From: Plectrocnemia conspersa
Taxonomy: Eukaryota; Arthropoda; Insecta; Trichoptera; Polycentropodidae
Direction: 5' to 3'
Assembly: GCA_009617715.1 (NCBI GenBank)
Contig: VTFK01000335.1
Span: 124,001-188,000, forward strand
DNA length: 64,000 nt
The notes under the pieces were generated by a model that was given only the letters and a program-made list of their open reading frames with translations, had not been told where the DNA came from and did no database searches. Position 1 is the stretch's first letter; each line of letters starts with the position of its first letter. Position numbers and translations under genes: made by a program. Below, piece by piece: positions 1 to 11,340 of this stretch.

Positions 1-430
1 GCGAAGGATGTTCGCCACCTTGCACCACAATCTAATAATACAGATAGCGATATAGAATTAAAAGAACAGCGCAAGGTTGTGGGGGATGGAAAACAGGGGA
101 AAATTGGCACAAATGGTTTGGGGGCCAGGGCCGGCGCGAGGGGTGGCGGCCCGGGGTGAAATGTGTGCGGAGATAGTGATATGTCCGCCGGGAAGATGCA
201 TTACTGCTTACCGAAAATTTCTCGACTAGATTGGCTTCGAGAGCGGAAAATAAGAGGACAGAATGGGGTGGAAAGGAACTGTGTGAGTGTATATATGTGT
301 GTGTACGCATATACACAAATGTATATTGGTTAGGTATACATTGGTCCGGCATTAAGTATTCCACTCTGATACCCGGCCATAAATAATTGGATTTGCGTAG
401 TCTTTCAGGCTTTGCGTTCCATTAAAATAA
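1..430. promoter_or_regulatory. GC-rich unique island, possible regulatory DNA
   Basis: This stretch is clearly richer in G+C and CpG than the AT-rich DNA that follows it. It contains several G-runs and one GGCCATAAAT word at 375-384, the type bound by Abd-B/Caudal class homeodomains. A minus-strand frame open at 32-364 shows no domain and starts inside simple composition, so I do not call it a gene. A regulatory role is inferred from composition only. Confidence 0.3.
120..156 (+). other. Potential G-quadruplex tract
   Basis: Four G-runs of 3-5 bases lie within 37 bp, with loops of about 3, 9 and 9 bases. Two more G-runs lie just upstream at 81-99. The longer loops make folding less certain. 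The rest of the island lacks comparable G density. Confidence 0.3.
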
Positions 431-589
431 AATTAAGCCGGCGTTGACGTGCATCTATTATTTTTTAGGCATTGGGAACTATTTTTTTGTTGCAAGGTTA
501 CTCAGATGTTAAACTTTTTTTGGGTATGTTAAATTAAATTTGATTATAATGTTATTACTCATGGATGAAAGCTGTTTTATTTTTAATCA

Positions 590-3235
590 AATTAATATTT
601 CATTTTTAAAGTTACTAAAATACTGAACTCTTTGATATAGAAAATGCTCTTCTCTTTTTAATTTACCAGGAACTAATAAAAGGCATTTTAAAGGCATTTA
701 TCAAGTTTTAAAATATTTCGTTGATAAACGTAATAACTTATATTTTTACCCAATGGAATTTATATTATTATTATGTATTTTTATAGCATGTATTGATTCA
801 GACACTTTTTTTATTTTGTGTTGAAAAAATTTGTATCTTAGCGCCATTTTAAAAACTTCTAAATTCGCAAGAATCAATAGCTTACTAAAGCAAATAAATT
901 GTCACTAAATACAATTTTAAGTAATACTACAATATTAACTAAATCATTCTTAAAATAAATTGAAATTATTAAAACGGACTCTGATATGAATATTAGCCTT
1001 TAATTATAGAAAACGCTCACAAAATATATTGTATTTAACAAGATAATATAAAAGAGGCATTTTAGAGTTGTTAACAAGTTTTAATATGTCTCGTTTATTA
1101 TTAATTTATATTTTAACACAAAAAATATATTGCTTTAGCATATATTGCATATATTGATTTAGCCTCAAATTTTATTTAAATTTTACTATTATTTATAATA
1201 CTCTAAAATTATTAAGAAATAAAATATATATATTATTGATATAATATCTTTAAGTAGCACCACAATATAAAATAAATCATTTTTAATATAAATTCAATTA
1301 AAGTGTTGAAAGGCACTGCAAAAACTATGTTCTTTGATGTAGAAACTGCCCTTATAATTTATTAAAATAATATAAGGTATTATAAAAATGTTGTTTATAA
1401 ATGATTTAACTTATATTTCTACTCAATGAAATTACTAAAAAAAATCATGTATTTTTACAGTACATATTGATTCTGTCTCTTTATTTTTTCTGTGTTCTAT
1501 GAATTTGTATTTTAGTGCTAGTAATGATTATTTTAAGATTACAAGAAATAACAAATTTATCAGAAAATTAATTATCACTATTAAATTTTAAGTAGTATCA
1601 CAATATAAAGTACAATAATTCTTAAATAAATCGCTTGAAAGTATAAGAATGGACTGCTATTTATTAGTCCTTAGTTATAGAAAACGCTGACAAAATATAT
1701 TGAATTAACTTAGATAATATTTAAAAGGCATCTTAAAGTTAATTTTTTATATTTATATCTCGTTAATTAACGAATTAATTTATATTTTAACACAAATTTC
1801 TAGTTATAATTTATTAGCATGTATTGGTTTAGTCTTCGTCTATAATTTGTGTTACCTTAATTTAAATTTTAGTGATATTTTGATGATTTCAAATTCTTAA
1901 GAAATAACATGTTTGCATCAACATAAAAATAAAATTGCTACATAAATTTTAAAATAGCAACACAATATAAAGTATGTAATTCTTAAATAAATCGCTTAAA
2001 ATTGTTTGAATTGATTGCTGTAACTTTGCTTTTAGATATAAAAAATGACTACAAAATATATTTAATTCATCATGAAATATATAAAATGTTTTAAAATATT
2101 CCGTTTATAAACTTATACAATGAAATTAAAAAAAATATGGATATTTTTTTATTTCATGTATTGATTCGGTTAATTTTTTCAAACTTTGTTCCATAAATTT
2201 GTATTTTACTGCTATTTTTAATACTCTTAATTTTTTATAAAATAAAATAGACTTATTATAGATATAGTATATTTTAAATAGTACCACAATATAAATTATT
2301 ATTCTTAAGTTTTAGAAGTTATTGTTGAAACTTTACTTTTAGATATTAAAAAAATATATAAAATTTATGAGAATGTAATAAAATACATTTAATATTAAAA
2401 TATCTCATTTATAAAGAAAATAACTTATAAATAGTATTATGTATATTCATAGCATGTATTGATTCAGTCTTTTTCTTTAATTTGTGTTTCACGGATTTTT
2501 ATTTTAGTGCTAATTATAATAATTTTAAATTCTAAAGAAATATAAAATTTACTTTAGCCTATAAATTTTCACAAAATAATATATAACATATTATGTTTGA
2601 ATGAGATATTATTTTTAAGTAGCACCATAAAGTAAATTATTCTTAAAATAAATCGTTTAAATTTATTGCTAAAACTTTGCTCTTAAATATGGATAACGCC
2701 CTCAAAATATAAAAAAATACTATAAGGCATTAAAGAAACTTTATTAAATAATAACAGATTTCGTATTTGAACAAAATAAATAATATTTTATCCCAAAAGA
2801 ATTTTTAATAATGTCATATATATTTTTATAGCATGTATTGGTTCAGTCTTTTTCTTTTAACTGTGATCCATGAACTCATATATTGGTGCTAATTATTTCA
2901 AATTTTCTACAAATAAACAGTTTACCTGAGCTTAGAAATTGTCACAAAATAATATTTATATATTGATGAGATATTGTTTTTAAAGTAGCACCACAATATA
3001 AAGGAAATCATTCTTTAAATAAATCGCTTTAAAATGTTAGAAGGGGCTGCTAAAATTTGCTCTTATATATATATATATATATATATAAAAGTTCACAAAA
3101 TATATGAATTCACAAGGAAATAACAAACGGTATTTTAGAGATGTTATCAAACTTTAAAATATCTCGTTTGTATTAAACTTATATTTTCACAACTGAATGT
3201 TTTAACAATATATGCATATAGCATATTTACATCAA
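590..3235. repeat. Diverged tandem array, unit about 345 bp, 7-8 copies
   Basis: The same ordered set of words recurs along the stretch. An AAGTAGCACCACAATATAAA-like marker is near 920, 1253, 1589, 1952, 2277, 2617 and 2983, giving spacings of about 333, 336, 363, 325, 340 and 366 bp. An AGCATGTATTGATTCAG-like marker recurs with the same order near 786, 1139, 1460, 1817, 2155, 2451 and 2832. Units also share AAAACGCTCACAAAATATAT and AAGGCATTTTAAAG segments. Copies are heavily diverged and carry no open frame. It looks like an old satellite or local duplication array; it ends abruptly at the unique island near 3236. Confidence 0.85.
3064..3087. repeat. (TA)12 microsatellite
   Basis: This is a perfect TA dinucleotide run inside the last unit of the 345-bp array. 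Other units lack it, so it expanded after the array formed. Confidence 0.9.
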
Positions 3236-3664
3236 GGTCTTCGCCCGTTCGTTGCCGACTTAACAAACTACTCTCAGTTCGATCCATAAATAAATATCGT
3301 ACCTTTAAAGATTTGTTTTTAATAATTAATCCGGCTCAGGCCAGAGATGGATTACAACCCTTTTAGTGACCCCTGTACCTATTTGCGGGCATTAATGTTT
3401 CACTCAGCTGAGGCGCTTAGGCACAGGCACTAAATCTATATGAAACCTCGTAGGTGTGACACAGTCTTTTACTTTATGTATTTTCCCAGGCATTATCCGG
3501 AATAGATAAGCATCTGGACATATTTCGGGGCTCGGGCTTATAAAATTTTCTTCAAATTGAATCTCAGCAAGGGCTGCTGCTGCTGCCGGTCGTATATTAT
3601 TTAACAACTCTATCGACGGATTGGATCGTGACGCATGCCTCTGTTGGTTTCTTTTGTGTGTTAT
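3236..3664 (-). other. Unique segment with a coding-like open frame of unknown nature
   Basis: Composition changes to near-balanced GC just after the tandem array. On the minus strand a frame is open from 3664 to 3404 (about 85 codons). It has a run of five alanine codons (GCT/GCC-type on the minus strand as GCAGCAGC), then a stretch with spaced Pro, Cys and charged residues such as PEICPDAYLFRIMPGKIHKV. Composition is more protein-like than other frames in the window. There is no ATG near the 5' end, no family I recognise and no clear splice acceptor. It could be an exon, a transposon fragment or chance. Confidence 0.25.
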
Positions 3665-5289
3665 TTAAAGTAAAGATTTATTGAATTGATTTTAAATGTG
3701 TTTTTAGCTTTAGTAAGAATAATGATGTGTGTATTGGGTGCAACGCATAAGTCAAGGCGGGGAAAGATCGACAGATGATAACTCCAAGCGCATTTTTACA
3801 ATTTAGGCTCGTAACAGAAATAATCATTATTTTTACAATAATATTGTACAAAAATATATAATTTATTGTAAAACAGTTTTTAAATTTTATGGCAGCAAAG
3901 ATTATAGAATACGCAATCTGTCAAACTTGTGTCTTTGAAGTAAGTTCAACGTCATTGTTGACATTGTTGAATATTCACATTCACAATTCTTAAAATATAA
4001 CGCTTGACTTTTTTCAATTGTATTATTTTTCTCTAAAAAAAACCATTTGAATATGCAAAACAACGGAATCCCATTGTTACCGAAAAACTTTTGTGTCCAG
4101 TAGAGAAAAACATGTAAAAAAGCTCACTTTTCGGAAACAATGATTGCACCCACAGCGAATAAGAAGAAGCACCATACATCTCTTTGTTGCTTTATAATAA
4201 TAATACACTCATTTCCATTAGCTTACCTGAACATAAGCCAGTATCTTTTTTCTTACTTAATTTTTTAACAACGCACTCCGTAAGCCGCGGGACCTTGTGT
4301 CACCGGATTTATGGCCGAGGAAAAATGTCAAGACATCTGTTCTTAGTACAACACCTATACTTATGCATATTCATATAATATACATATACATATTTTCGGC
4401 CTGTTATTTTATAAACGCTTTTTTATCTTCTTTACCTAGTGTACGAACAATAAATTCGTTTTTAAAATACGACTAGACAATTCCTTGGACTCGTTTCTTT
4501 TTCCACCTCACCCCACACTATTGCAATACGAGAGAAGCACATTATTCTTCCGCGTGCCAAGAACTACGTGACGTTTTTCGCTTTTGTCTACAAAACGTAC
4601 CGAATTGTATTTCGCTTACGTAATGCGGCAATAAAAAATATATCATTAGAGACGAACGCTGCACGTGAATTTCAGTTTTATTTATTAGGTCATCATATTA
4701 AATCCTATTGCATATTTTGCATCAACTTAATTTCAACATGGTCTTCAATGTACTTAAATAAAATCGATACACGTTAATTTGAAATTGACGACCTTGACAC
4801 AATTGACAAGGATATCAACGTGAAATACTACCAACTATAAACATGCGAAATAAATGTTTTTTTTAATCAGTGTTATATTTATCACCAATTGAAGATGTAT
4901 AATTACAAATACCAGACAATCTAAGCGTCGCATACAAAGTTTTCTTTCAAATTTACATAATAACTTATGTTGTACATATGTAAATCTTATAAGATATAAT
5001 TTATCAACTAATAATATCTTTAATTGACTTGATTTCACCAAGTATTCTTGAAAAATCTATATGCGTGGTTATAATATTAGACTAAAAAGTTTGCCCACAT
5101 CTGCTTTATATTGTTAAATTTCAATCATTTAAATTTCAGATAAATTTGTGGATAGCTTGTTACCATTTTCATTTCTAACAGGAAGCTTAAATATGTTTAA
5201 TTATTTTCATACACTTAAATATGTAAGCGTTTATTATTTATAAATAGACTGAAATAAATATAAAATGAAAATTTAGAGTCGCACTTTTA
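3665..5289. other. AT-rich noncoding stretch
   Basis: I see no gene here. Frames at 4184-4378, 4568-4777 and 4835-5041 are short, low-complexity and unrelated to any family I know. One GC-richer patch near 4270-4330 carries ATTTATGGCC (4307-4316), a reverse copy of the GGCCATAAAT word seen in several islands. Confidence 0.5.
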
Positions 5290-6040
5290 AGTTGTGTTTC
5301 TTCTCAGAGCGACCCTTGTTGCGTGTGATGTTTTGGACATGACAAAGAAAGATGACCTCCTATTTCAACTGCTTTGTCCTCGTTGTTTTTGTATTGTGTT
5401 TATTTTTTATATTTATTTTTTCTGGATGACACACGCCGACCCGAAACATTCCGTGACGCCATTATAACTTCGAACAATATTCCAATCGAAAATTTTACGG
5501 CGTCTCAATCCGATTTCGCACATTTTTAACGCACTCAATAAAATATATTTACATTCGCAAAATAGCAAGAAAGCTACTTTTACTGGGTATATCCAAAGTC
5601 AAATCTGACATTTTCAAATACTATTTTGCGCTCATAAACCTAACCGATCGATTAAACTTTGTTGCTTCCGGGTGATTTGATTGCGGTAGTTTTTAACACG
5701 TGAAATTTAGTCGAGATGAAAAAATGGGAGTGCAACCAGCCATGTGATAAGGACGAGGGTCCTGGGCGATTATCCTTGCTTGTCGAGATGGTTTTTCCCC
5801 TTCTGTTTTCCCATGTATCACACAGGACACCCTTTGTCCTTGTCGGCCGTTCGCAGGACTTTTATGTGCGTGGATGCGCTACTTACTTGGCCGCCGTAAG
5901 ATATGACTGTTAATACTTCATATCTAATTACCGTCATAAATCTCGGGGATTTGTTGTTATCTAACCGGACCTTGTAATTTGAGGAAAATTTCACCTAATT
6001 TTCGGTCGCGATCTCGCCTCACCGCACGCCATACTTTATA
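5290..6040. promoter_or_regulatory. GC-richer unique island
   Basis: This block has balanced composition and frequent CpG between two AT-rich sectors. The 65-codon plus frame at 5716-5913 has no recognisable domain. It includes CCGTCATAAATCTCGG near 5931, a Cad/Abd-B-like word. A regulatory role is inferred from composition and motif words only. Confidence 0.25.
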
Positions 6041-7380
6041 AAAACATAATAAGTCAATAAAACTGTATATCTGATCGGACAATCATAGAGAAAATTGTAT
6101 ATTAGATGGTGAGATTAATTATAGTCTACAACGTACTTGTAGTAAAGTAATAATTAAAATAACTTTTTTTGTATTAGTCAATTTATTTATATCATAAAAT
6201 ATCTATATTCATTATATGGCAAAGAGTAATAAATAATTAATATAATTGAATATACCAACCGAAGTTCCGACAGTAATTGTTGAAACTTTCACAGCTAATT
6301 CGCATAGTTGAGTGTATACTATATTAAGGTTAAAGTTAACCGTCCGCTTAATATGTCAAGGTTAAATTTCCTTATCCCAGTTTTAAACCCCAATTATTTT
6401 TTAGAACATTTAATTTATACTATTATTCCTATAATAATACATATGTTCCAAGTACATAGAAAAACTCTTCAAATGTCGTATATAACTAAAGATATATTTC
6501 TCTATAAATGTTTATTTGAGTTTAACACAGAAAAAATATATAATTATTAATTATAAAACAGTAAAATTAAGAGAATATATTTATATATAATATATATAAT
6601 ATAATATATATTATAAAATTATAAAATAACATGGGGTGAAAAATAATTATCTAAAACATTATTTTTTTGTTGCACTCCTATTAGTCTACGATATTTCTAA
6701 ATCACGGAAAAGCATGAAAATTATCTAAGATTCAACGAGTTTGTAACTTTTTATATTTAAAAATTACTTTTATAGGTTTTTATTAGCCTATTAAATATTT
6801 TTTTTCCATTTTATTACATTCTGAAATATTTTCATTATTAATTTATTTTAATTTTTAATTTCATTTTCACTGCTTTGATCCAATTAATCATAAAAAACAT
6901 TACTGACTATTTTCAGAAAAGAGTACAGAAACACATATTTATTTATTTAAATTAAAGTAAGACCATCGTGGCTAGATAGGTTATCCCAATGCGTCACAAT
7001 GGGCAAAAAACAGTACATAGTATTATTTTAATAGATAGTAAAAAAGAAAAAAAATATTAAGAATATTACTATAATATTATAAATATTAATTAAATATTTA
7101 TAAATTCTATTATAAATATACGAGAGTTAGATCTTTTGAAAATAAATATTATTGAGATATTACAAAATAAATATTAATTGCGCAATCATAAAAGTCGATT
7201 AAACAACGTTTTAAGGTAAAAAAGATGACAAAGAAGTATAGTTGTAAATAATAGTGTAATATAAAAACAATTCAAAATCAAACATTTACAAAATATTTCT
7301 TGATATAAACATTAAAAGCATTAAAAGGAATAATGTTAAATGACTATACTATTTTGTCTATCAAGTTGATACGATTCATT
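6041..7380. other. AT-rich noncoding stretch
   Basis: Nothing gene-like is visible. It is dominated by A/T runs and short alternating AT palindromes, for example near 6575-6615. The plus frame at 6308-6550 is a by-product of low stop density in that frame and has no domain. Confidence 0.5.
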
Positions 7381-7405
7381 TCGGAATACAAGGAACGAGT
7401 CTAGC

Positions 7406-7578
7406 AAAATTTATCGCCAACAATACACCGCCAACAATTAATTGCTAGCAGTTTACCGCCGTGTCAATTAATCTCATATCCTGGCGATAAGCTATAAATT
7501 GTTTATGCGATGAATTGACGCGGCGGTTAACTGCTAGCGATTGATTGCTGGCGGTGATTTGCGGGCGATAAATTTTTC
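7406..7578. mobile_element. Long hairpin: 65-bp inverted arms, 40-bp spacer (MITE-like)
   Basis: Left arm 7406-7470 and right arm 7511-7578 are reverse complements with roughly 85% identity and mostly point differences. The arms begin AAAATTTATCGCC and include ACCGCC, GCTAGCAGTT and CGTCAATT blocks. The 40-bp spacer contains another GGCGATAA. Arms occupying nearly the whole length are typical of foldback MITEs. I see no clear target-site duplication; a short GTCT/AGAC extension lies outside both arms. The right arm abuts the decayed minus-strand frame at 7584-7931, which it may have truncated. Confidence 0.75.
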
Positions 7579-7583
7579 AGACC

Positions 7584-7931
7584 CCATAAAGAACTCTCAC
7601 ATATCATGTTGCTTTCTAGACATCGCACAGTTGCCTGAAAATATTTTTTATTATATCTTTCGTCACCTTGATCACAAACGTAGTGCATCCCATCTGAAAT
7701 AAATATTCTTTTACTTTCATCAGAAAGCGTCACTTTTCCTCAATCCAAATCTTGCGTGTTACATGCATTTTTTTGGTCAATAACAGTTTTTTGACAGGTA
7801 TCTCTAAGCTACATATAAATGATATCTAAAATGTTTTTCAAATACTCACTGGTAATATCCACCGCAGTTTTACACCAATCACATAAAAACATTACTATTA
7901 CTTGATCTTCACTAAGGATAGATTTACCCAT
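7584..7931 (-). pseudogene. Decayed reading frame, possibly zinc-finger or transposon-derived
   Basis: Reading from an ATG at 7931-7929, a single minus-strand frame runs about 115 codons to the hairpin boundary with only two in-frame stops, one after roughly 42 codons and one about 20 codons later. The first part has a C-x2-C pair within LCDWCKTAVD; the last part has KRIFISDGMHYVCDQGDERY followed by an aromatic residue and a further Cys. The second part loosely resembles FLYWCH-type zinc fingers common in insect MULE transposons, but the tryptophan expected there is not in place. Frame retention over 350 bp with few stops in AT-rich DNA suggests former coding sequence. The downstream end is cut by the hairpin. 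The family assignment is weak. Confidence 0.4.
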
Positions 7932-8815
7932 ATTAACCTTTACCCATATTAACATTTAAAAAAAAACTTTAAACTAACGATTGCTTATAACTAACAGACT
8001 GAAATTTGTCTTTTCAATAACTTAATTAATTTTAATACAGTAATATCATATACTTTACTCAAACTTAATTATCAACGATTAAGAATTATTCTTATAATAA
8101 ATATTTTTACAACGAATGTCAATATCAATGTTATCAATTAAAAAACAATATAAACAAAGCTGTAATAAGTATTCCGAAAATATAAACAATAATTATGGAT
8201 GTAATTTAAATTCTTATGATTTCGGGAAGTGGTGCGTTTTTTTGTACGCTACTGTACATTTAATTTACGTTACAATATTATTAAAAACAGTAATTATAAA
8301 GTAAATAAGAGGTAGCTCTTATTTACCTTTTTGTTACTAGAGCATATATCAATGTAAAAGTTAGCAAACATGGTTTCGGTCTTAAAAACCTTATTTTTTT
8401 ACTGCATCCACATTATATCAACATAAAAGAAATTAAATAAATTTATCAATAATAAATAATATTCACATAAAAATACTATTACTGCATAATAACATAACAA
8501 TAACAATTATTTTAATTTAACAAAATTATATTCTGTGACAATCCGTACCACTGTGATTTTGTGAAAAAGCATAATAGATAATGTTTTTGATTGTGATTAT
8601 ACGACATAATTTGATCTGTTCAGTCAATCTTTTCTAGATATCAATTCCCGCGTATTTTAAATGTAAACTTCTTTATTTTTATCTATTTTATATCTAAATA
8701 GTTCATTAATGTGTGTCACGATTATTTCTGTGTGTTTTCTTCAATTTACGACGTTTGCCTCGCGCTGAATACCAATTTGGTAAATAAAAGTTAGTTAATT
8801 AAAAAAATCCAATAT
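7932..8815. other. AT-rich noncoding stretch
   Basis: I see no gene, RNA or clear repeat. The plus frame at 8116-8304 is low-complexity. Confidence 0.5.
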
Positions 8816-9170
8816 ATAATTGTGTTTTTCTTCTAGAGCAGGAGACCCCCCTACATCCCTTATATATACTATGGCGAGCAGGAAGGAAGGGACACGAAGG
8901 GCGTTTTCACCTCCATTTCCCGAGGAGCCGTCACTTGGTCCACGGCCTGGCTATCTATCTTGCTCCACAAAAGCGGGACATTATTGCCGGGTCCAAACGT
9001 TCCTAAATCTCCCGAATAGAAATTTATTTTCGTTTTCCTCTGTCCGAACGAATGGGAAAGTAATGCCCCGCACCACCCAGCCGGAGGTGCTTCATAATAA
9101 TGATCGAGTGCTAAAGATCCTGGCTCGACGCTTCTTCTTGAGAAACGCTGGAAAATCGAAATAAATTTTT
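8816..9170. promoter_or_regulatory. GC-rich unique island with a spurious 114-codon frame
   Basis: The island starts sharply at about 8830 and ends at about 9160. The plus frame 8820-9164 (114 codons) begins from a non-ATG start and shows no domain, signal or repeat. No splice sites flank it convincingly. I read it as noncoding, perhaps regulatory, DNA. A small unknown exon cannot be excluded. Confidence 0.3.
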
Positions 9171-10369
9171 AAATCGTATAAAGCGACGATTTGTCCAATG
9201 CAAACCCACATGATTCAATTTTTAAAATATTTCTCAATACTTTTTCACTTACGATTTTCATCTCTCACAAATATAATTATATACAATAATATTGTAGAAA
9301 CGTAATTTTTTTATAAATATGTTCAAAGAGATTCAAAATTATCTGATAAATTATTACGGACAATTTCCACTGAATACATAATAATAAATTTTATGTAAGC
9401 AAGTGCTGTTTCATCAATTAAAAGGGAAGAAAGATGGGAAGATGGAGTGGTCGGTGATTAAGACTCGGTACGAGATAACGCATCGTTTGACAGAAAAATA
9501 GTCTCCTACGCTATATCTATATATCTATATGTGTAGCAGTTTCGACTTCCGCTAAATTAGAACTTTTGACGTCAATGGAAGATTAGAAAAGAAAATTTAT
9601 TGCCTTACCTACACAAAGCTGGCTAAGGCACTCGCCGAGCACAAAGTTCAAAGTGCAAAAATATATATTTCGGCGAGGACCGCTTATACTTTACAACTTT
9701 TATGACCAATTTAAAATATGTATATAATAATTATATTATATACATGTACCTATATCAATTTTAACTATTTTGTGTTAGATTCTAACGAATGACTATAAAT
9801 TCAACAGTAAAAAGAATAAAATACGTTTACTAAAATAAGTAACTAAACTATATACATGTTCCTACAAATATGTATTATTCTTTTGCATACTAGATTTGAT
9901 TAAAATAAATTTAGATATCAAAAAAAAAGTAATTATATAAGGCAACAATGTTTTCGGTTATAAAACTCTAATATTAAAATTAAGTTAGTAAATTCAAACC
10001 TATGTAAATAAAAATTTTATAAAATAGTGGTAGAGTATTACATATACCTAATTTAAAAAACAGATTTAATTGGTTATTATAAAAAAAACACATAGGCTAA
10101 TTTTATAATTGTCAATCTAACAAGAAGGACCAAAAACTCTAGGGCTAACTATCATCTGTTCTTTTCAACTTTTTGGCAGTTCTATAACACAAAATACATA
10201 AATATTTTTTTCACATCTGATCTTTTATATAAAATACGATGTTTTTTTAGTAATTCATGAAGATTAGAATAGATTAATACTTTATATAATTTGAATAAAT
10301 TATATTTTCAATGGGTAATAAATATAGATGACTATCGTTTAAGTTATCCTACAATAATTTTTTAACGGG
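9171..10369. other. AT-rich noncoding stretch
   Basis: No gene is visible. A modestly GC-richer patch lies at 9425-9700 with a short TATCTATATATCTATATG repeat near 9511. Confidence 0.5.
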
Positions 10370-10531
10370 TATAGTGGCTTGTAAATAATATCACTAAAAG
10401 TAGCAACGTGTGTGGCCCGCTTTAGGGGCTAGAGTCCAAGACAGGGCAATATTTGTGTTCCAGTAGGCTCCCGAATGTCTCGCCCAATGATATCGGATCA
10501 TCTTGATACGCCGTTCTCGCCAGCCACTATA
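10370..10531. repeat. Short inverted repeat pair bounding about 160 bp
   Basis: TATAGTGGCT at 10370-10379 is perfectly inverted as AGCCACTATA at 10522-10531. The outer TA could be a mariner-type target duplication, with a terminal repeat of about 8-9 bp. The interior is GC-richer and contains no frame. The arms are too short to exclude chance. Confidence 0.25.
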
Positions 10532-11340
10532 TTTCTATACACAAATACATATACAGTTCCAGAAACTAGCCCATGCACATATTATACACACATAGATAAG
10601 AGTGACTCCTAGAGCCAACGACTGACAAAATAAATTGCTCAAGCGATATCGCTCCTCTTTCTAAAGATGGATCCGGGATAAAGGGCGACTTGTTTACTGT
10701 GCGGATGGACCTAAAGGAAAATCTAAATCGAAAAATTATTTATGTGCGGAAAAGATTGGACGACACCTTATTATATTGCAGTTTGACTGCGATAAGAATC
10801 AAATTAGGAATAAATAGATATATATTCGAATGACTCGCGCTTTAAAATTATTATTAAATAATATAATATGATAATACTTTTATAAGTACACACATTATCG
10901 ATACATTTTGCACAAAAGCAATAAACGCCGCGGGGCACAGACTCTCGCAACATCGATGGATAGATAGATAGATACAATTGCAACAATCCGCCGGGGCAAC
11001 TTTCTAGCGAATCCCCGAAACTCTGCTCGTTCGTTTTTAGTAAATAAATTTTAAAAAGCCACGCTGGAAATTTTTCGTCGTCATGATTTATTGGGTATGA
11101 GCGTTGCTCCGCGCGAGGCTTTGTTTTTGGGTGTATGTGTGTCCGATGATAAATTATTCATTGTTACCCAATGGCCGGCTGATAGATATTGTTCCCGTGT
11201 CCCGATCCTATCTTGATTATTGATCCCGTTTTTCAGACGGGACAACACGCTCGAAAATTATTAACAGGGAGCGTGTTGTGTTGGATGGCTATTTTTTGTT
11301 CGTGGAAATTCATTACGCGAAGAAAAACTATGTCGGGATG
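10390..11340. promoter_or_regulatory. GC-richer unique island, possible regulatory DNA
   Basis: This nearly 1-kb block is GC-richer, interrupted by an AT patch at 10800-10900. Its 3' part has CATTGTTACCCAATGG (Sox-like words facing each other), CTTGATTATTGATCC and two adjacent hairpins at 11224-11279. No frame has coding character. A regulatory or noncoding-RNA role is inferred. Confidence 0.3.
11223..11279. other. Two adjacent GC-rich hairpins
   Basis: The first is TCCCGT/ACGGGA with a 7-base loop around 11223-11242. The second is ACAACACGCTC (11242-11252) with GAGCGTGTTGT (11269-11279), a perfect 11-bp stem and a 16-base loop. There is no T-tract terminator use to consider in this eukaryotic setting. 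They could be an RNA structure or a palindromic binding site. Confidence 0.55.

Noticed and set aside
3240..3300. Possible tRNA-like box B (AGTTCGATCC) near 3276
   Set aside because: No box A at a proper distance and no cloverleaf pairing.
8820..9164. 114-codon plus-strand frame as a possible small protein gene
   Set aside because: Starts from a non-ATG codon, shows no signal peptide, domain or repeat, and lacks flanking splice or promoter signals I could defend.
10370..10531. Confident mariner MITE call from TATAGTGGCT ends
   Set aside because: Only about 10 bp of inverted match and no internal symmetry; listed as a low-confidence repeat instead.
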